The position numbers and the translations under genes were made by a program. This document shows, piece after piece, positions 39,401 through 50,400 of a stretch of 64,000 nt of DNA. Numbering within the stretch: position 1 is the stretch's first letter; the number at the start of each line of letters is the position of its first letter. Source of the DNA: Cranoglanis bouderius (Eukaryota; Chordata; Actinopteri; Siluriformes; Cranoglanididae); assembly GCA_023630585.1 (NCBI GenBank), contig CM042558.1, positions 3,162,300 through 3,226,299 of the forward strand. Direction: 5' to 3'. The notes beneath the pieces were generated by a model. That model was not told the origin of the DNA. It made no database searches and worked only from the letters and a program-made list of their open reading frames with translations.

Positions 39401-40320
39401 GTACAGTCTTTGGCCAAAGCCAACAGTCCTGACTCCCTACATTAATAACTGGCACCCTCACCACCCCACAGGTAACTGACAAGCAAGCGAATGGCACAAG
39501 GTGGTCACCAGAAAACAAGTAGTAAATGTGGACCCAAACCCCTGATGGCAAGTTGCAGGAACAAGCAACTCGCACAGCTGGACCCTTCTGAACTCAAGCT
39601 GGACCCACATACCCCTTTTCCAAGGTGTGCTCCAAAAGCTGGCACTCAACAAGAACTCTTTGCCAAACTTTCTATGCTTGTTGAACCAAAGGAGAGTTAA
39701 ACAAGATGTTCTCTTCTAGACTGGAAAGTAGGATCAGTTAAGTTTTTTACTACCAGAATACCCCATCTGGGCAGTGTCTTCCCCAGAATGCTTATAGTAG
39801 TTTCCAAATACCCCAAGTAGGGAATATCAAGGCCACTGGAGGCTTTAAGCTTAAGCCAATGGCAAGGCTGTAACTGAAATTGAAAGGATGTAATTGCTGA
39901 AAAAAAAGTAACAGTAGTCACCATAGACCCTGTATCCAGCAAGCATGCCACAGCCACTCTACTGACACCAATCTCTACTACTGGGCATCTACCAATAAGC
40001 CAAGGTTCTTCTGGGAGGGTAGTGCCCACATGTTGCCCACCCGATGCTCGGGCCATGCCATAGGATAGTATTAGTTTTCTGATGGCTGAATGGAAGAACT
40101 AGGCCCTGCCACTACCCTCAGAGTTGTACTAAGTTCAGTTTTACAAAACCATGCAATATGGCCAGGTTGATTACAATGTAAACATATTGGTCTATAATCT
40201 GGCTGGAAATGGTACCATGAGTTACGAGTCTCAACACTGAAGGTAGGGGGAACTGGGGGCACAGGCGATCCTACTATAGTTTGGGGGACAGGAAAGACCA
40301 AGCGCTTTCTTTAGAGGCTT
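39401..40320 (-). pseudogene. Retrotransposon gag/protease remnant on the minus strand
   Basis: A CCHC zinc knuckle, CLHCNQPGHIAWFC, is encoded near 40140-40185. Further down the same strand, in another frame, is a retropepsin-like stretch (VSRVAVACLLDTGSMVTTVT, about 39915-39975). The order gag knuckle then protease fits a Gypsy-type element. All frames are broken and no LTR was defined. It is opposite in orientation to the element that follows at 40432. Confidence 0.7.
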
Positions 40321-40445
40321 TCTTTAACCTCAGTGGGCTTGACAGAGACAGTATTAGAATCTGCTATATGTGTGGTGCCTTAGCAGATGAGGGAGCTTAT
40401 AGACAAAGATATACTTTTCCAATTTAATACATGGTGTCAGAAGTA

Positions 40446-40957
40446 TAGAATTCAAGCCCATTATTGAAGGACTAAAGCCACCACAACCACTGCAGTTTGA
40501 AGGCAACACAGCGGAGAACTGGATAAAATGGAAACAAAAATTTGAAATCTACATGACCGCATCGGGCATCGAAATGAAAGCTAGGAAAATACAAAGCTGC
40601 ACACTGCTGCACATTATTGGTGACAAAGCCCTAGAAATCTACAAGACGTTTGAGTTCGCAGAAACTGAAGACAAAAACGACACTGAAGACATAATAAAAA
40701 AGTTTGACGACTACTTTGAATCCCAAAAGAACATGACACTTGAACGGCATATTTTCAATTCGAGAGTCCAAGCACCGGATGAAAGCAACGATCAGTTCGT
40801 TACGGATCTCAAAACCAAAGCCAAGTCATGTGAATATGGACAATTATGTGACAGCCTAATAAAGGACAGAATAGTAGTAGGGATTCATGACAACACTCTC
40901 TCTGCACGCAGCTCTCTCAAATTCAAGCTTCATCAGATGCAGAAGTTCACACAGTAA
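40446..40957 (+). pseudogene. Gag ORF of the chimeric element
   Basis: Open from about 40446, with the first ATG at 40553. Contains FEGNTAENWIKWKQKFEIYM, GDKALEIYKTFEF, IIKKFDDYFESQKN and FVTDLKTKAKSCEYGQLCDS, the capsid-like part of a Gypsy gag. It ends at a TAA (40955-40957) before the zinc-knuckle region. This gag is unrelated in sequence to that of the intron-11 element. Confidence 0.75.
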
Positions 40958-41070
40958 GAAAAACGCAAACAAGACACGGAGCACAAGCCAACAGTCCAGG
41001 TACGTCACGTTACATCATACGGAACAGTAAGTACCGTGGAAAGGATCACAACAAAGGTAAATGTGGAAAA

Positions 41071-42951
41071 ATGAATAATTTTGCTAGTAAATGCATGTCC
41101 ACCAGACCTCAGAAAAATATCAATACTGTGTCTGAAAAGACTGATTCAGAAAATGAACTATATGTGGATGCTGTGAATGCAAGAAATGGAGATGATTGGA
41201 GGGTAACCATCAAACTGAATGGCCATAAAACAAAATTCAAGATAGATACGGGAGCTCAATGCAACATCATTCCACAATCAATACATGCTCATGGCTGTTC
41301 CAACATAGAGAAATCAAAAGCAAGATTGGTGACATATGGTGGGCATTGTTTGAAACTCAAAGGCAAATGCTTGCTGTTGGGTGAATACAAAGGCAAATAT
41401 TATGACATTGAATGCCAGATTTTGGTGGATGATGTACAGCCCCAACTGGGACTAAAAACATGTATGCTGATGGGACTCATTAAACGTGTAGCGGCAGTTA
41501 TATCACAACATAATGACATTAAAGACCGATATGCAGATGTTTTCACAGGACTAGGCTGTATTGAAGAGGAACAACACATCAAACTCAAACCAGATGCTCA
41601 GCCTGCCATACATCCACCTAGACGAGTTCCGGTGGCCCTCAGGAACAAAATTATGAAAGAGCTGGAACAGATGGAAAATTTGGGTGTCATTGAAAGGGTG
41701 GTGGAGCCCAGAGCTTGTTCCTGTTGGACCCAATTGGGGTTCTCTGCTCCAGCCCTGTTCCTGCCGGAGGTCCACAAAGAGACCTCTGCCCAACCCACGT
41801 TCCTGCTGGAGGTTCACAAGGAGACCTCTGCTCCATCCCAGTTCCTGTCGGAGACCCAAGTGGGGTGCTCCGCTCCAGTCCTGTTCCTGCCGGAGGTCCA
41901 CGAGGAGACCTCCACTCCTGTCCTGCTCATGTCAGAGGTTCATGGGATGACCTCCTCCGAAGTGAAGTCCTTGTCAGAGGTCCACGGGTTGACCTCCTTC
42001 CAAGCCAAGTCCATGTCTGAGGTCCACGGGTTGACCTCCTCCGAAGCCAAGTCCATGTCAGAGGTCCACGGGATGACCTCCTCCCAAGCCAAGTCCATAT
42101 CAGCGGTCCACAGGATGACCTCCTCCCAAGTCAAGTCCATGTCAGAGGTCCACGGGATGACCTCCTTCCAAGCCAAGTCCATGTCAGAGGTCGACGGGAT
42201 GACCTCCTCCGAAGCCAAGTCCATGTCAGAGGTCCACGGGATGACCTCCTCCCAAGCCAAGTCCATATCAGCGGTCCACAGGATGACCTCCTCCCAAGTC
42301 AAGTCCATGTCTGAGGTCCACAAGATGACTTCCTTTCCTAGTTCAAGTCTATGTCCAAGTCCAGATCCAGGTTTCTGTCCTGACCCATATCCTAGTCCAT
42401 GTCTCAGTCCAGATCCATACCCTAAGCCAGAGTCATGTTCCAGTCCATGCCTCAGTTCAAACCCAGAGTCCTTTCTCAGCCCAGCATCCAGTTCAGAATC
42501 CAGTCCAGTTCCTAGTCTAGTTTCCAGTTCAGGTTCAGATCCAGTGTGCAATCCAGTTTCCAGTCTAGGTCTCAGTCCAGAATCCAGTCCAGAGTCCACC
42601 TCTGTCTCCACCTCTGTCTCCACCTCTGTCTCCTGTCAGGTTTCTAGTTACATAATCAGTCCAGCTTCTAGTTTAATACCCAATCCAGGTTCCAGTCCAG
42701 TTTCCGATCCAGTTTCCAGTCTATGTCACAGTTCAGTTTCTATTTTTGGATCCAGTCCAGTTTCTAACTTAGTCTCCAGCTCTGTTTCCAGCTCTGTTTC
42801 CAGTCAGGTTTTTGATTTTGTTTCCGGTTCTGTTTCTAGCCTAGTTCCCTGTCCAGTTCCCTGTCCATCTCCAAGTCTGTCTCCAAGTCTGTCTCCAATC
42901 CAGGTGCCAATCCAAGCTTCAAACCAAGCACCAGGTCAAGATCCAAGCTAG
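41071..42951 (+). CDS. In-frame fusion ORF: retropepsin and RT N-terminus joined to Ser/Pro-rich repeats (626 aa)
   Basis: Residues about 50-140 form a retropepsin-like domain with the active-site triplet in FKIDTGAQCNIIPQS. Residues about 165-210 are the segment leading into reverse transcriptase (LKPDAQPAIHPPRRVPVALR, MKELEQMENLGVIERVVEP). At about residue 211 (near 41703) the homology stops in mid-domain and EVHKETS, EVHEETS and EVHGMTSSQAKSMS repeats begin, followed by a Ser/Pro/Val-rich tail. No stop or frameshift interrupts the fusion. The RT catalytic core is absent. Whether the ORF is expressed is unknown; it may be neutral debris that happens to stay open. Confidence 0.7.
   Translation: MNNFASKCMSTRPQKNINTVSEKTDSENELYVDAVNARNGDDWRVTIKLNGHKTKFKIDTGAQCNIIPQSIHAHGCSNIEKSKARLVTYGGHCLKLKGKCLLLGEYKGKYYDIECQILVDDVQPQLGLKTCMLMGLIKRVAAVISQHNDIKDRYADVFTGLGCIEEEQHIKLKPDAQPAIHPPRRVPVALRNKIMKELEQMENLGVIERVVEPRACSCWTQLGFSAPALFLPEVHKETSAQPTFLLEVHKETSAPSQFLSETQVGCSAPVLFLPEVHEETSTPVLLMSEVHGMTSSEVKSLSEVHGLTSFQAKSMSEVHGLTSSEAKSMSEVHGMTSSQAKSISAVHRMTSSQVKSMSEVHGMTSFQAKSMSEVDGMTSSEAKSMSEVHGMTSSQAKSISAVHRMTSSQVKSMSEVHKMTSFPSSSLCPSPDPGFCPDPYPSPCLSPDPYPKPESCSSPCLSSNPESFLSPASSSESSPVPSLVSSSGSDPVCNPVSSLGLSPESSPESTSVSTSVSTSVSCQVSSYIISPASSLIPNPGSSPVSDPVSSLCHSSVSIFGSSPVSNLVSSSVSSSVSSQVFDFVSGSVSSLVPCPVPCPSPSLSPSLSPIQVPIQASNQAPGQDPS
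41935..42335 (+). repeat. 42-bp tandem repeat (14-aa unit)
   Basis: About ten head-to-tail copies of a 42-bp unit encoding SEVHGMTSSQAKSM, with variants SAVHRMTSSQVKSM and SEVDGMTSSEAKSM. A block of several units is itself duplicated (about 42060-42140 and 42235-42315). Confidence 0.9.
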
Positions 42952-43223
42952 ACACCAAGTCAAGCTTCAAATCAAGCACCACGCCAAGCACCATGCCAAG
43001 CACAGCTTTAATCTCCAAGCCAAGTTCCCGACCAAGTTCCCGACCAAGTTCCCGACCAAATCCGAAGGGACAACCAGACACACTCCACTCTGGCCTCGGA
43101 ACACTGGACATCGCCAGCCTCGGGACCTGGGGGGCAGACATTAGGATCCTGCCCAGGGCCCCAGGTCCGACAGAGCGGTTGGAACTTTTGGCGCTTCGGG
43201 AGTAGCATCTTTGGGGGGGGCTC

Positions 43224-43304
43224 TGTTAGAGAACCTTCGCATGCGAAGTCGTTCGCTACGCGAACACTTCCGCGTTCTCCTCTCTGCGCTGCCGTTGAGG
43301 ACAG
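43224..43304 (+). repeat. Truncated 3' LTR of the chimeric element
   Basis: Starts TGTTAGAGAACCTTCGCATG right after the polypurine tract. It matches the solo LTR at 43619 for about 80 bp and then stops at GTTGAGGACAG, where Tc1 sequence begins. Confidence 0.85.
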
Positions 43305-44117
43305 GGCCATCACAGTTACCTGACTTGAACCCCATAGAAAATCTTTGGTGGGATTTGAAGAAGGCGGTTGCAGCACGCAAACCCAAGAATATTAATGAAC
43401 TGGAGGCCATTGCTCATGAGGAATGGGCTAAGATTCCTCAGGAACGCTGACAGAAGCTGGTGTCTGGCTATGCATCTCGTTTTCAGCAGGTCATAACAGC
43501 AAAAGGGTGCTCTACTGAGTACTAAAAATGCTTGCCATGAAGGTGATGAATAATTTTGAGACTGGAGAAGTCATTATAAGTTGCATTTTCAGTTGAATTT
43601 GTGGAAACCACTTGAAGCTGTTAGAGAACCCTTGCATGCGAAGTCGTTCGCTATGCGAACACTTCCGCATTCTCCTCTCCGCACCGCCGTTGAGGACAGC
43701 TGGCAGTTTACTTCCGCATTCATACACTCACGTTTGTTTTCATTGCCATGTGCTTGTGTTTTGGTTTACATCATGTCTCCGCCTCTGAATGTTTATTGGT
43801 TCTCTGTCCATGTCAATTCTCTTTTGGAATTACTGCCTTGTAGATTATCTCTTTTGGATTATTGCCTTGCCTTTTTTGTGGATCACGGTTTGTTTCCCTT
43901 TTTGTGTTCCATTACTTTTGAATTTTACTGCTCCTAATAAACTGACTTTTCCCCTGCGCATGCATCCTGCCTCCCTCCGTGTATTGTAACAGAAGCATTC
44001 TTTGTGTTGAGCTATTTCAATTGCTTTTGTTTGATTTGTTCATTGCAAACAGCTGAAAGTCTTTTTTGACAATAAACCTGATTTGTAATGGGGGTTGAAT
44101 AATTTTGATTGCAACTG
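43304..44117 (+). mobile_element. Right half of a Tc1-like transposon, interrupted by a solo LTR
   Basis: Begins inside the transposase (LPDLNPIENLWWDLKKAVAA, the last catalytic Glu region) and runs through the transposase end and the 3' non-coding part to the terminal repeat ending TTGATTGCAACTG followed by TA. This is the same family as the left half at 9459-10230. The solo LTR sits at 43619-43991 within it. Confidence 0.85.
43619..43991 (+). repeat. Solo LTR (373 bp) with 5-bp target duplication
   Basis: TGTTAGAGAACCC to TATTGTAACA, with GAAGC on each side (43614-43618 and 43992-43996). It contains AATAAA (43936-43941). The terminal bases resemble those of the intron-11 LTR, but most of the LTR differs and it is half as long. 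Confidence 0.93.
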
Positions 44118-44197
44118 TAGGTTGTTTGCAAGAACATAAAAAGAACATAAGTATGAATATTTTTACCTGAGAATTGGTAATTAAAGAAAATGTTTAC

Positions 44198-44410
44198 AGG
44201 GTGACAGTGGTGCAGTGGCATTAGTGGCATTGTCAATAGCATTGCAATCTTACAGCTCCAGAGTCTCCAGTTCAGTCTTGAACTTGGGAAACTGTCCATG
44301 CTGACTTGTTCATGTTCTCCCCATGTCTGTGTGGGGTTCCTTTGGGTTCCCCTGTTTTCTTCCCCCTCCCTAGAACATGATAGTAGGTTTTCTAAATTGA
44401 CTCTAAATTG
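44198..44410 (+). mobile_element. SINE-like fragment
   Basis: Contains GTGGTGCAGTGGCATTAG (A-box-like), CAGTCTTGAACTTGGG and CATGTTCTCCCCATGTCTGT, the module shared with the copies at 47828 and 53854. Confidence 0.65.
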
Positions 44411-44413
44411 CCC

Positions 44414-44475
44414 CATTTACATTTACATTTATGGCATTTGGCAGATGCCCTTATCCAGAGCAACTTACAGGAGTG
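44414..44475 (-). mobile_element. SINE tail fragment
   Basis: Minus strand reads AAGTTGCTCTGGATAAGGGC and ATCTGCCAAATGCC, the 3' module of the SINE at 38323. Confidence 0.65.
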
Positions 44476-44676
44476 CTTTGAAGTCTCTATCATTAAATAC
44501 CTCCTCATACTCGTTCATTAGGTCACAGACTGAATACCATCGGTCTAAAAACTCTGTTGGAAAGGTAATAGTAACAAAAGTACACAGACAACAATTTAAA
44601 AATAATAAAAGTGCTAATTTAAGTACTTCAGGAAGAGTTAGGTCTTTAGGCATCATTTGAATTAATATTTTATTTT

Positions 44677-46139
44677 ACATATTTGGACAAGCAGACATTT
44701 GATCCTTTTTGAAACAATGCCTATCAATAAAGGTGTTACACTCTATCAAATGACACATAAAATTAACATTTTGTAGTAATTTTCACAATTTAAATGAAAA
44801 AAACAAAAACAGATCAGTCACATGAAAAAAGTAAGTACACTCCTACATTTATCACACCTTCAAATCCATATAATTTGAATCAGAAATTTGGGTGCCAGAA
44901 ATTAGAACCTGCTTAGGGAGTGCAGTTGGAACTTGTCTTGTTTATACCCCTCTTATATCTAGTGTCTGGTGTTCCCTTTGTTATTGAGGTGTGTGGTGTC
45001 ATCATGCCAAGATCTAAAAAGTTCTATAAGGCCTTCAGAAAAAAAGGTTTTGGATGTCTATGAGTCTGGCAAGGGATTTAAAAAGATCTCCAAATTATTT
45101 GAAATACATCATTCCAGTGTAAGGAAAATAATCTACAAATGGCACAGATTTCAAATGACAAATTCAGCCCTAGAGCAGACCATCGGATGCAAAAGCCCCA
45201 AAATTTCATCACAGGATCTGCTAGTAAGTCTTGCAACTGTTGGTGTCAAAGTGCATGCTTCTACAATCAGAAAGAGATTGCAAAATTTGACCTGCATGGG
45301 AGGCGTGCCAGGAAAAAGCCTTTGCAAGACTACAGTTTGCCAATAAGCATATAGGCAAAGACTGGGCCTTTGGAATAATGTGCTTTGGACAGGCAAATCA
45401 AACACTGAGTTGTAGAGTTGTTTGGCCACAGTAACAGCAGACATGTTTGGCGCAGACCAAAGACAGCTTTTCAGGAGAAGCACCTCATACCAACTGTGAA
45501 GCACAGTGGTGGAAATGTTATGGTTTGGGGTTGCTTCACTGCCTCAGGGACTGGACAGCTTGCATTCATTGATTCAACTATGAATTCTGCATCATATCAA
45601 AGAGTGCTTGAAGATAACATGAGGCCATCTGTCTGAAAGTTGAAGTTGAAGTGGACCTTTCAGCAGGATAATGATCCTAAGCACGCTAGCAAATCCACCA
45701 AAGAAATGGAGGGTTATGGAATGGCCTAGTCAAAGCCTGGATTTGAATCCCATTGGAGGATTTGAAACGGGCAGTATATGTAAGAAAACCCCTTAAACAT
45801 CTTGCAACTGAACAATGTTGCATGGAAGAGTGGTCAAAAATTCCAGCAAGCCTGGTGGACAATTATGCAAAATGCCTACAAGAAGTTATTTCTGCTAAAC
45901 GGGGCAATACTAGCTTCTGAGGCCAAGAGTGTACTTATTTTTTCCACAGAAGAATATCACATCTATTGATATTGCTGTTGAATAAATGATTGAAAAAGCT
46001 CATTTTCCTTGTGGATTTGTTCAAGTATATCAACTTTATTAATAGGCACTGTTTCAAAGATGATCAAATGTTTGCTTGTCCAAATATGTCCAAAAAAGCC
46101 AACAATTTCCATGGGGTGTGCTTATTTTTCACATGACTG
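44677..46139 (+). mobile_element. Tc1-like transposon, inactive
   Basis: The right end is complete (reverse complement CAGTCATGTGAAAAATAAGC, flanked by TA). The left end begins inside the inverted repeat at ATATTTGGACAAGCAGACAT, so the outermost 50 or so bases are missing. Transposase pieces lie at 44969-45346 and 45418-45636 and onwards, in several frames (KKVLDVYESGKGFKKISKLF; HSGGNVMVWGCFTASGTG; FQQDNDPKHASKST). Confidence 0.85.
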
Positions 46140-46149
46140 TATTATATAA

Positions 46150-47380
46150 ACAATTATCATCACAGCTCTTTCAATCTCTTCACTTAACATCTTATTGGTT
46201 AATTGATCTGGTTGATTTGGTAAATTTAGGATTTGTATAACTGAAGCCTGATGAAAATTATTAGTTGTTCCATAAATCAAATTCACAAGTCCATCAGGAA
46301 TAAGGAGGAGACCTGCACACTAGACTTCTCCCCTCAATTTTCTGAGTCCAGCCCCAAAAGGTCATGCATAGCTCTGCAACATCCATGCTGTATAGAACAC
46401 ACTCTTTCTACACTCCTGGGAAAAAATGGCCTGACTAGGATAGCTTCTCACAGAATGAGTTCCTCTGCAGGAATGCATACTTTTCTTTGCTCACATATAT
46501 GTGTTATGACATGGTTATTTGGGGAGGATTACATCTTCTGTGCTCTAGTTTTTCTTAAAAAGGTTAAGGTAGGTCTTAGGTGTAGGCAAATACAGAAATA
46601 CCAAGGTTAGTATAAATAATGAAAAAGATTTATGTTTTATTAGTGTTAGTGTGTGTGCACAAGTGTGAGTCTATTTTTGTGTCACTTTGCAACCCTTGTT
46701 GAATCCTTAGATTCAAGAAGTACACTATGTATGGCCTCCTAATGGAGTCCTAATCATTATTTAATGTAGACTTAAAGCAATAAAAAATGATTTGCAAGAA
46801 TGAATCTTCATTTCACATTTACGGCTACTCTTTACACCATCTGTGACGGTCTCCAGTTGAGATGGTCCAAAGTATGAGATGTATGAGATAATGAGAAGGA
46901 ACACTGTATTCCTTCTGACAAGTCAAGCCAGCAACATGTCACATAAAGTTAAAGGTCAAAATGCTGGCAAAATCTAGTCCACCTGATATTAAAGGTTTTA
47001 ACTTTTGGGAGATGGGGGTTGTTTACCATGAGTGGGAGATAAAAAGCGTCTATTAAAAGCAAGCATCTTAAAGGTCCAAAAGGTATTTCCTTCTGTTGTT
47101 GTCACTGTTCCTTTTTGGTGAGACAGTAGGCAATAGGTATTTGTCAATATGTCCATCAAAAATTGATCCAACCCAGTAGTAGTGTAGTGTCGTAAAGAAG
47201 CAGGGGGGAAAAAACTTCAAAGTTTAAAAATAAACATCGAGATAACAATCTGGTGAGGGAGGAGATGGAGACTCCTGCAAAGTTTAGGATACCCATGGGG
47301 ATCCCCTGTTCTTTCCTGTTTTAGAACTGTGTGCAATATTGCAAGCATTTGGCCACTGCCATAGTTGTGAGAGGAGGAGA
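46150..47380 (+). other. Upstream region of the myosin light chain gene
   Basis: No transposon recognised. It contains a MEF2 consensus match TTAAAAATAA at 47224-47233, about 165 bp before the TATA box. Short single motifs like this occur often by chance. Confidence 0.4.
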
Positions 47381-47388
47381 AGGTAGGG

Positions 47389-47396
47389 TATATAAA
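47389..47396 (+). promoter_or_regulatory. TATA box of the myosin light chain gene
   Basis: TATATAAA in the context GGGTATATAAACCCT, 91 nt upstream of the start ATG. Initiation would be expected near 47420, giving a 5' UTR of about 65 nt that ends CAAGCC before the ATG. Confidence 0.7.
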
Positions 47397-47486
47397 CCCT
47401 AATCACTTTGACTATCTAAGTTCCTGCTTCATCTCATTCAAAAAAAGGAGCACATACAGACACCAACCAAGGCCTCTTCTCAAGCC

Positions 47487-47489
47487 ATG
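47487..47489 (+). CDS. Light chain coding exon 1 (Met only)
   Basis: ATG followed immediately by donor GTAAGT. The exon codes for the initiator alone, a layout also seen in other essential light-chain genes. Confidence 0.85.
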
Positions 47490-50400
47490 GTAAGTTCATC
47501 AACTGCTGTGCATATGAATTAAGAAAATCTACTTCTTTTTTTTTTATCTTGAACAGAAATGTTTTTAATCAACCAAATAATTTCTTCAAACAATAAATCA
47601 TGTTTTTATGTTATAAGCATAGCCAAGGGGAGAAAAACATACATAACATAACATTTAACCATGTGTTTTAGCTTATTAAGTATACAGTATCAAGGCTTAT
47701 TCTTGCCCATGTGTACCAGTGCTGTCAGGTATTTGACATAGCATGAGGTGATCTTGAGTGACATTTTATTATATTCTTATGATTATTTTTTTTAAAATTT
47801 CTCCTTGCACTTCTACATATATTACTGGGCAACACCGTGGCACAGTGGGGAGCATTGCCGCCTCACATCTCATGGTCCCGGGTTCAATCGTGAGCTTGGG
47901 TTACTGACTTTGTGGAGTTTTGCATGTTCTCCCTATGTCAAAAAAAAAACAAAAATGCTGATAGGTGAACTGGCTACACTAAATTGCCCCATGGTTTGTT
48001 GTGTGTGTGTGTGGTGCCTTGCATCCCATCTGGAGTGAAATCTACCATGACCCTGACCAGGGTAAAGAGGTTATTGAAGATAAATGAACAAATGAATGTG
48101 TGTGGCTTGTTTGTTCATGTCTCTCATATAATTTGCTATAACAAATAGCTACATGAAGATAAGACATCATTTAAAGAAGTCAAAAATCCATTATGATAAA
48201 ATGGCTAGTCAGTGTTATTTAGATGTTATGCCAGACTATATCTCAAGTTCAGTCTATAAATTCTGGCTGTCGAGAGGCTCTTAACTTTCCAAAGACAATA
48301 GTAGTTGCCTGAGCATGCACACTATGTGGCACTCTGTTACTGAAGTATGTAGGCATGAATGCGGTCTATCTCAATTAGCATATTTGTGGAGCATATTCCT
48401 CCTATTTCAGGTCTGCCACTTGGTATTTGTAGCTCACTGTTCTCAATTTAGCCCCAATAACCCTAGGGGTAGGTGGCATGGCATCCAAAATATTAAGCAC
48501 AATGAGTGAATGTTAGTGTTAGTGCCAGACTGGGGAATGAGTGACCCAACAACTGCCACACTGTGACCTTCCTGGAAACCAACATCTACGCTATAATGCC
48601 CTCTTTGGATCACAGATGATGGTCAATCTCACTAAATAGTGAGAACTTATAACTGGTATATGCTAGTATTGTATTTCAAGATAATTATGAGATGAGTGAT
48701 GATGCAGATTTTTAGCTTGTCTGTCAGTAAACCCATTAGTGGAAGTGGCTGTCTTGTAACATGATTCTTACTCCTTGTTTGCAGAATGACTTCAGCGCTG
48801 AGCAAATTGAAGGTAAATAAACGCATGTAAAGAAGTCTGCCCATATGAATGAATTTTGTAAAATACACTTAGTTGAGATCTTGATAGGACTATACGTAGT
48901 GGACATAGTTTCTAATAAACGGTCCACCTTGTGCTACACCCCTGCAGACATCCGAGAGACCTTCTCACTGTTCACTAAGTCAGCCAAGGGTGAAATCTCA
49001 CTTGGTCAGTGTGGGGATGTGATGAGGGCTTTGGGTCTGAACCCTACCAATGCAGACATCTTTAAAGTGGTGGGGACATCAAACCCTGAGGGTAAGTTTA
49101 AAATGAATAACCCAATAAGTAAACAAATGAAACTTGAAGAGAGCATGAAGCAAGCGATGAGGCAATAAAACATTTTCCTAGATATACTGTCAGGTCTAAG
49201 TTACTCCTTGAGGGGAGTTTTTTATTACTCTTAATAAATGGCAAAATCAAAACAACCCTTCCGAGGAAATGGTCCGTCCTCTTCTCATTATCACTGTTTC
49301 TATTTTTGTTATGGACCTTTTCGGTGAAATATCGCTAGAAAAAATTAGATTCTCACTCATGGGCTCCTTAAGGACATTTGATAAGGTATGGCGTCCCTTT
49401 TTAGATAATGTACTGGCTGACTCTATAGACAGTGAAGCTGAGCAAACATTGAAATCCCAAAACAGAAAAGAGAGCATGTAAAGGGTAGAGGCATTGTTGT
49501 AGCAGTACTTAAAACTGGCCAGTCACAGTGACTTCTTAAAAGGCTTTAACTAAATATGAGGTGTTTTCCATTTCGATTTACACTACATTCCCAGCTTCCT
49601 CACAGCTTCGGATTATTATTATTATTATTTATTTTTTTATTTTTTGTAGATTTTATATTTATCTGCTCTTACAAAATTCTGTTAAATGAGTATTCACAAT
49701 AGCACAGAAAATTTAATTTTATATTTTAAAAAAATACATTGCTGCATTCAATTCAAAGCACAACAGCTATATGCATATATGACATACTAAAATGCTCATA
49801 TGTTAGGAAACCATTCCATTCATTTTTACTTGTATAGCACTTTTAACATTGTCACAACAGATGAAAGTGCATTTATCTGGCAGACACTTTTATCTACAGT
49901 AACTTACAGACTACAAACTTTGAATTTAAACTCACACCCTTCCAGTTATGAACACAGAATTTAACTATTGAGCTACCATTGACAGACGTGTGATAAGGTT
50001 TTGCTCAGAAATATTTTAGGAAATATCAGATTCGATCTTAAATACATGCTTTATTTCATGCTTCAGTAGAAGCACATATATTTTGTTCTCTTTGATGGTG
50101 TTTGAAACTACAAACATGTTCTATTTCTGTGCTGCTGTCTCACATTTAACATCCTTTCTCTTATAGTTGATTGCAACAATGATTGCATCGATTGCATGCG
50201 TCACTAACATTAGTGCATAGCTTAGCGAGTTTGGCATTAGTATAATATATCCTATGTAAAATTATGCATTGCACCAAGCCATGCCTTGCACATAGTGACG
50301 ATGAGTGAACAAGTTCAAAAATGTGCCCCCGTTTTTCTTCAGACAGCTCAGTGCCCAAGTCCTTAACCTGAGCAGGAAGACCTGGGTTTGTAGTATCAAT

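Larger units (their letters stand above)
40432..43304 (+). mobile_element. Chimeric LTR retrotransposon copy (gag-protease-RT start fused to Ser/Pro repeat domain)
   Basis: Begins with TGGTGTCAGAAGT (40432-40444), which fits a primer binding site for tRNA-Leu. Next are gag (40446-40957), then a 626-codon ORF (41071-42951), then an internal 3' end closely similar to the intron-11 element (CATCGCCAGCCTCGGG, CTGCCCAGGGCCCC), a G-run polypurine tract (43213-43220), and the first 81 bp of a different LTR (43224-43304, TGTTAGAGAACC). The upstream LTR is truncated or missing. Confidence 0.82.

Noticed and set aside
41935..42335. Regular 42-bp units that superficially recall a CRISPR array
   Set aside because: Units are contiguous with no unique spacers, lie in a retrotransposon ORF, and encode a 14-aa protein repeat in vertebrate DNA.
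43008..43410. Minus-strand ORFs over the LTR/Tc1 junction
   Set aside because: Antisense to retrotransposon 3' end and Tc1 transposase; no independent support.
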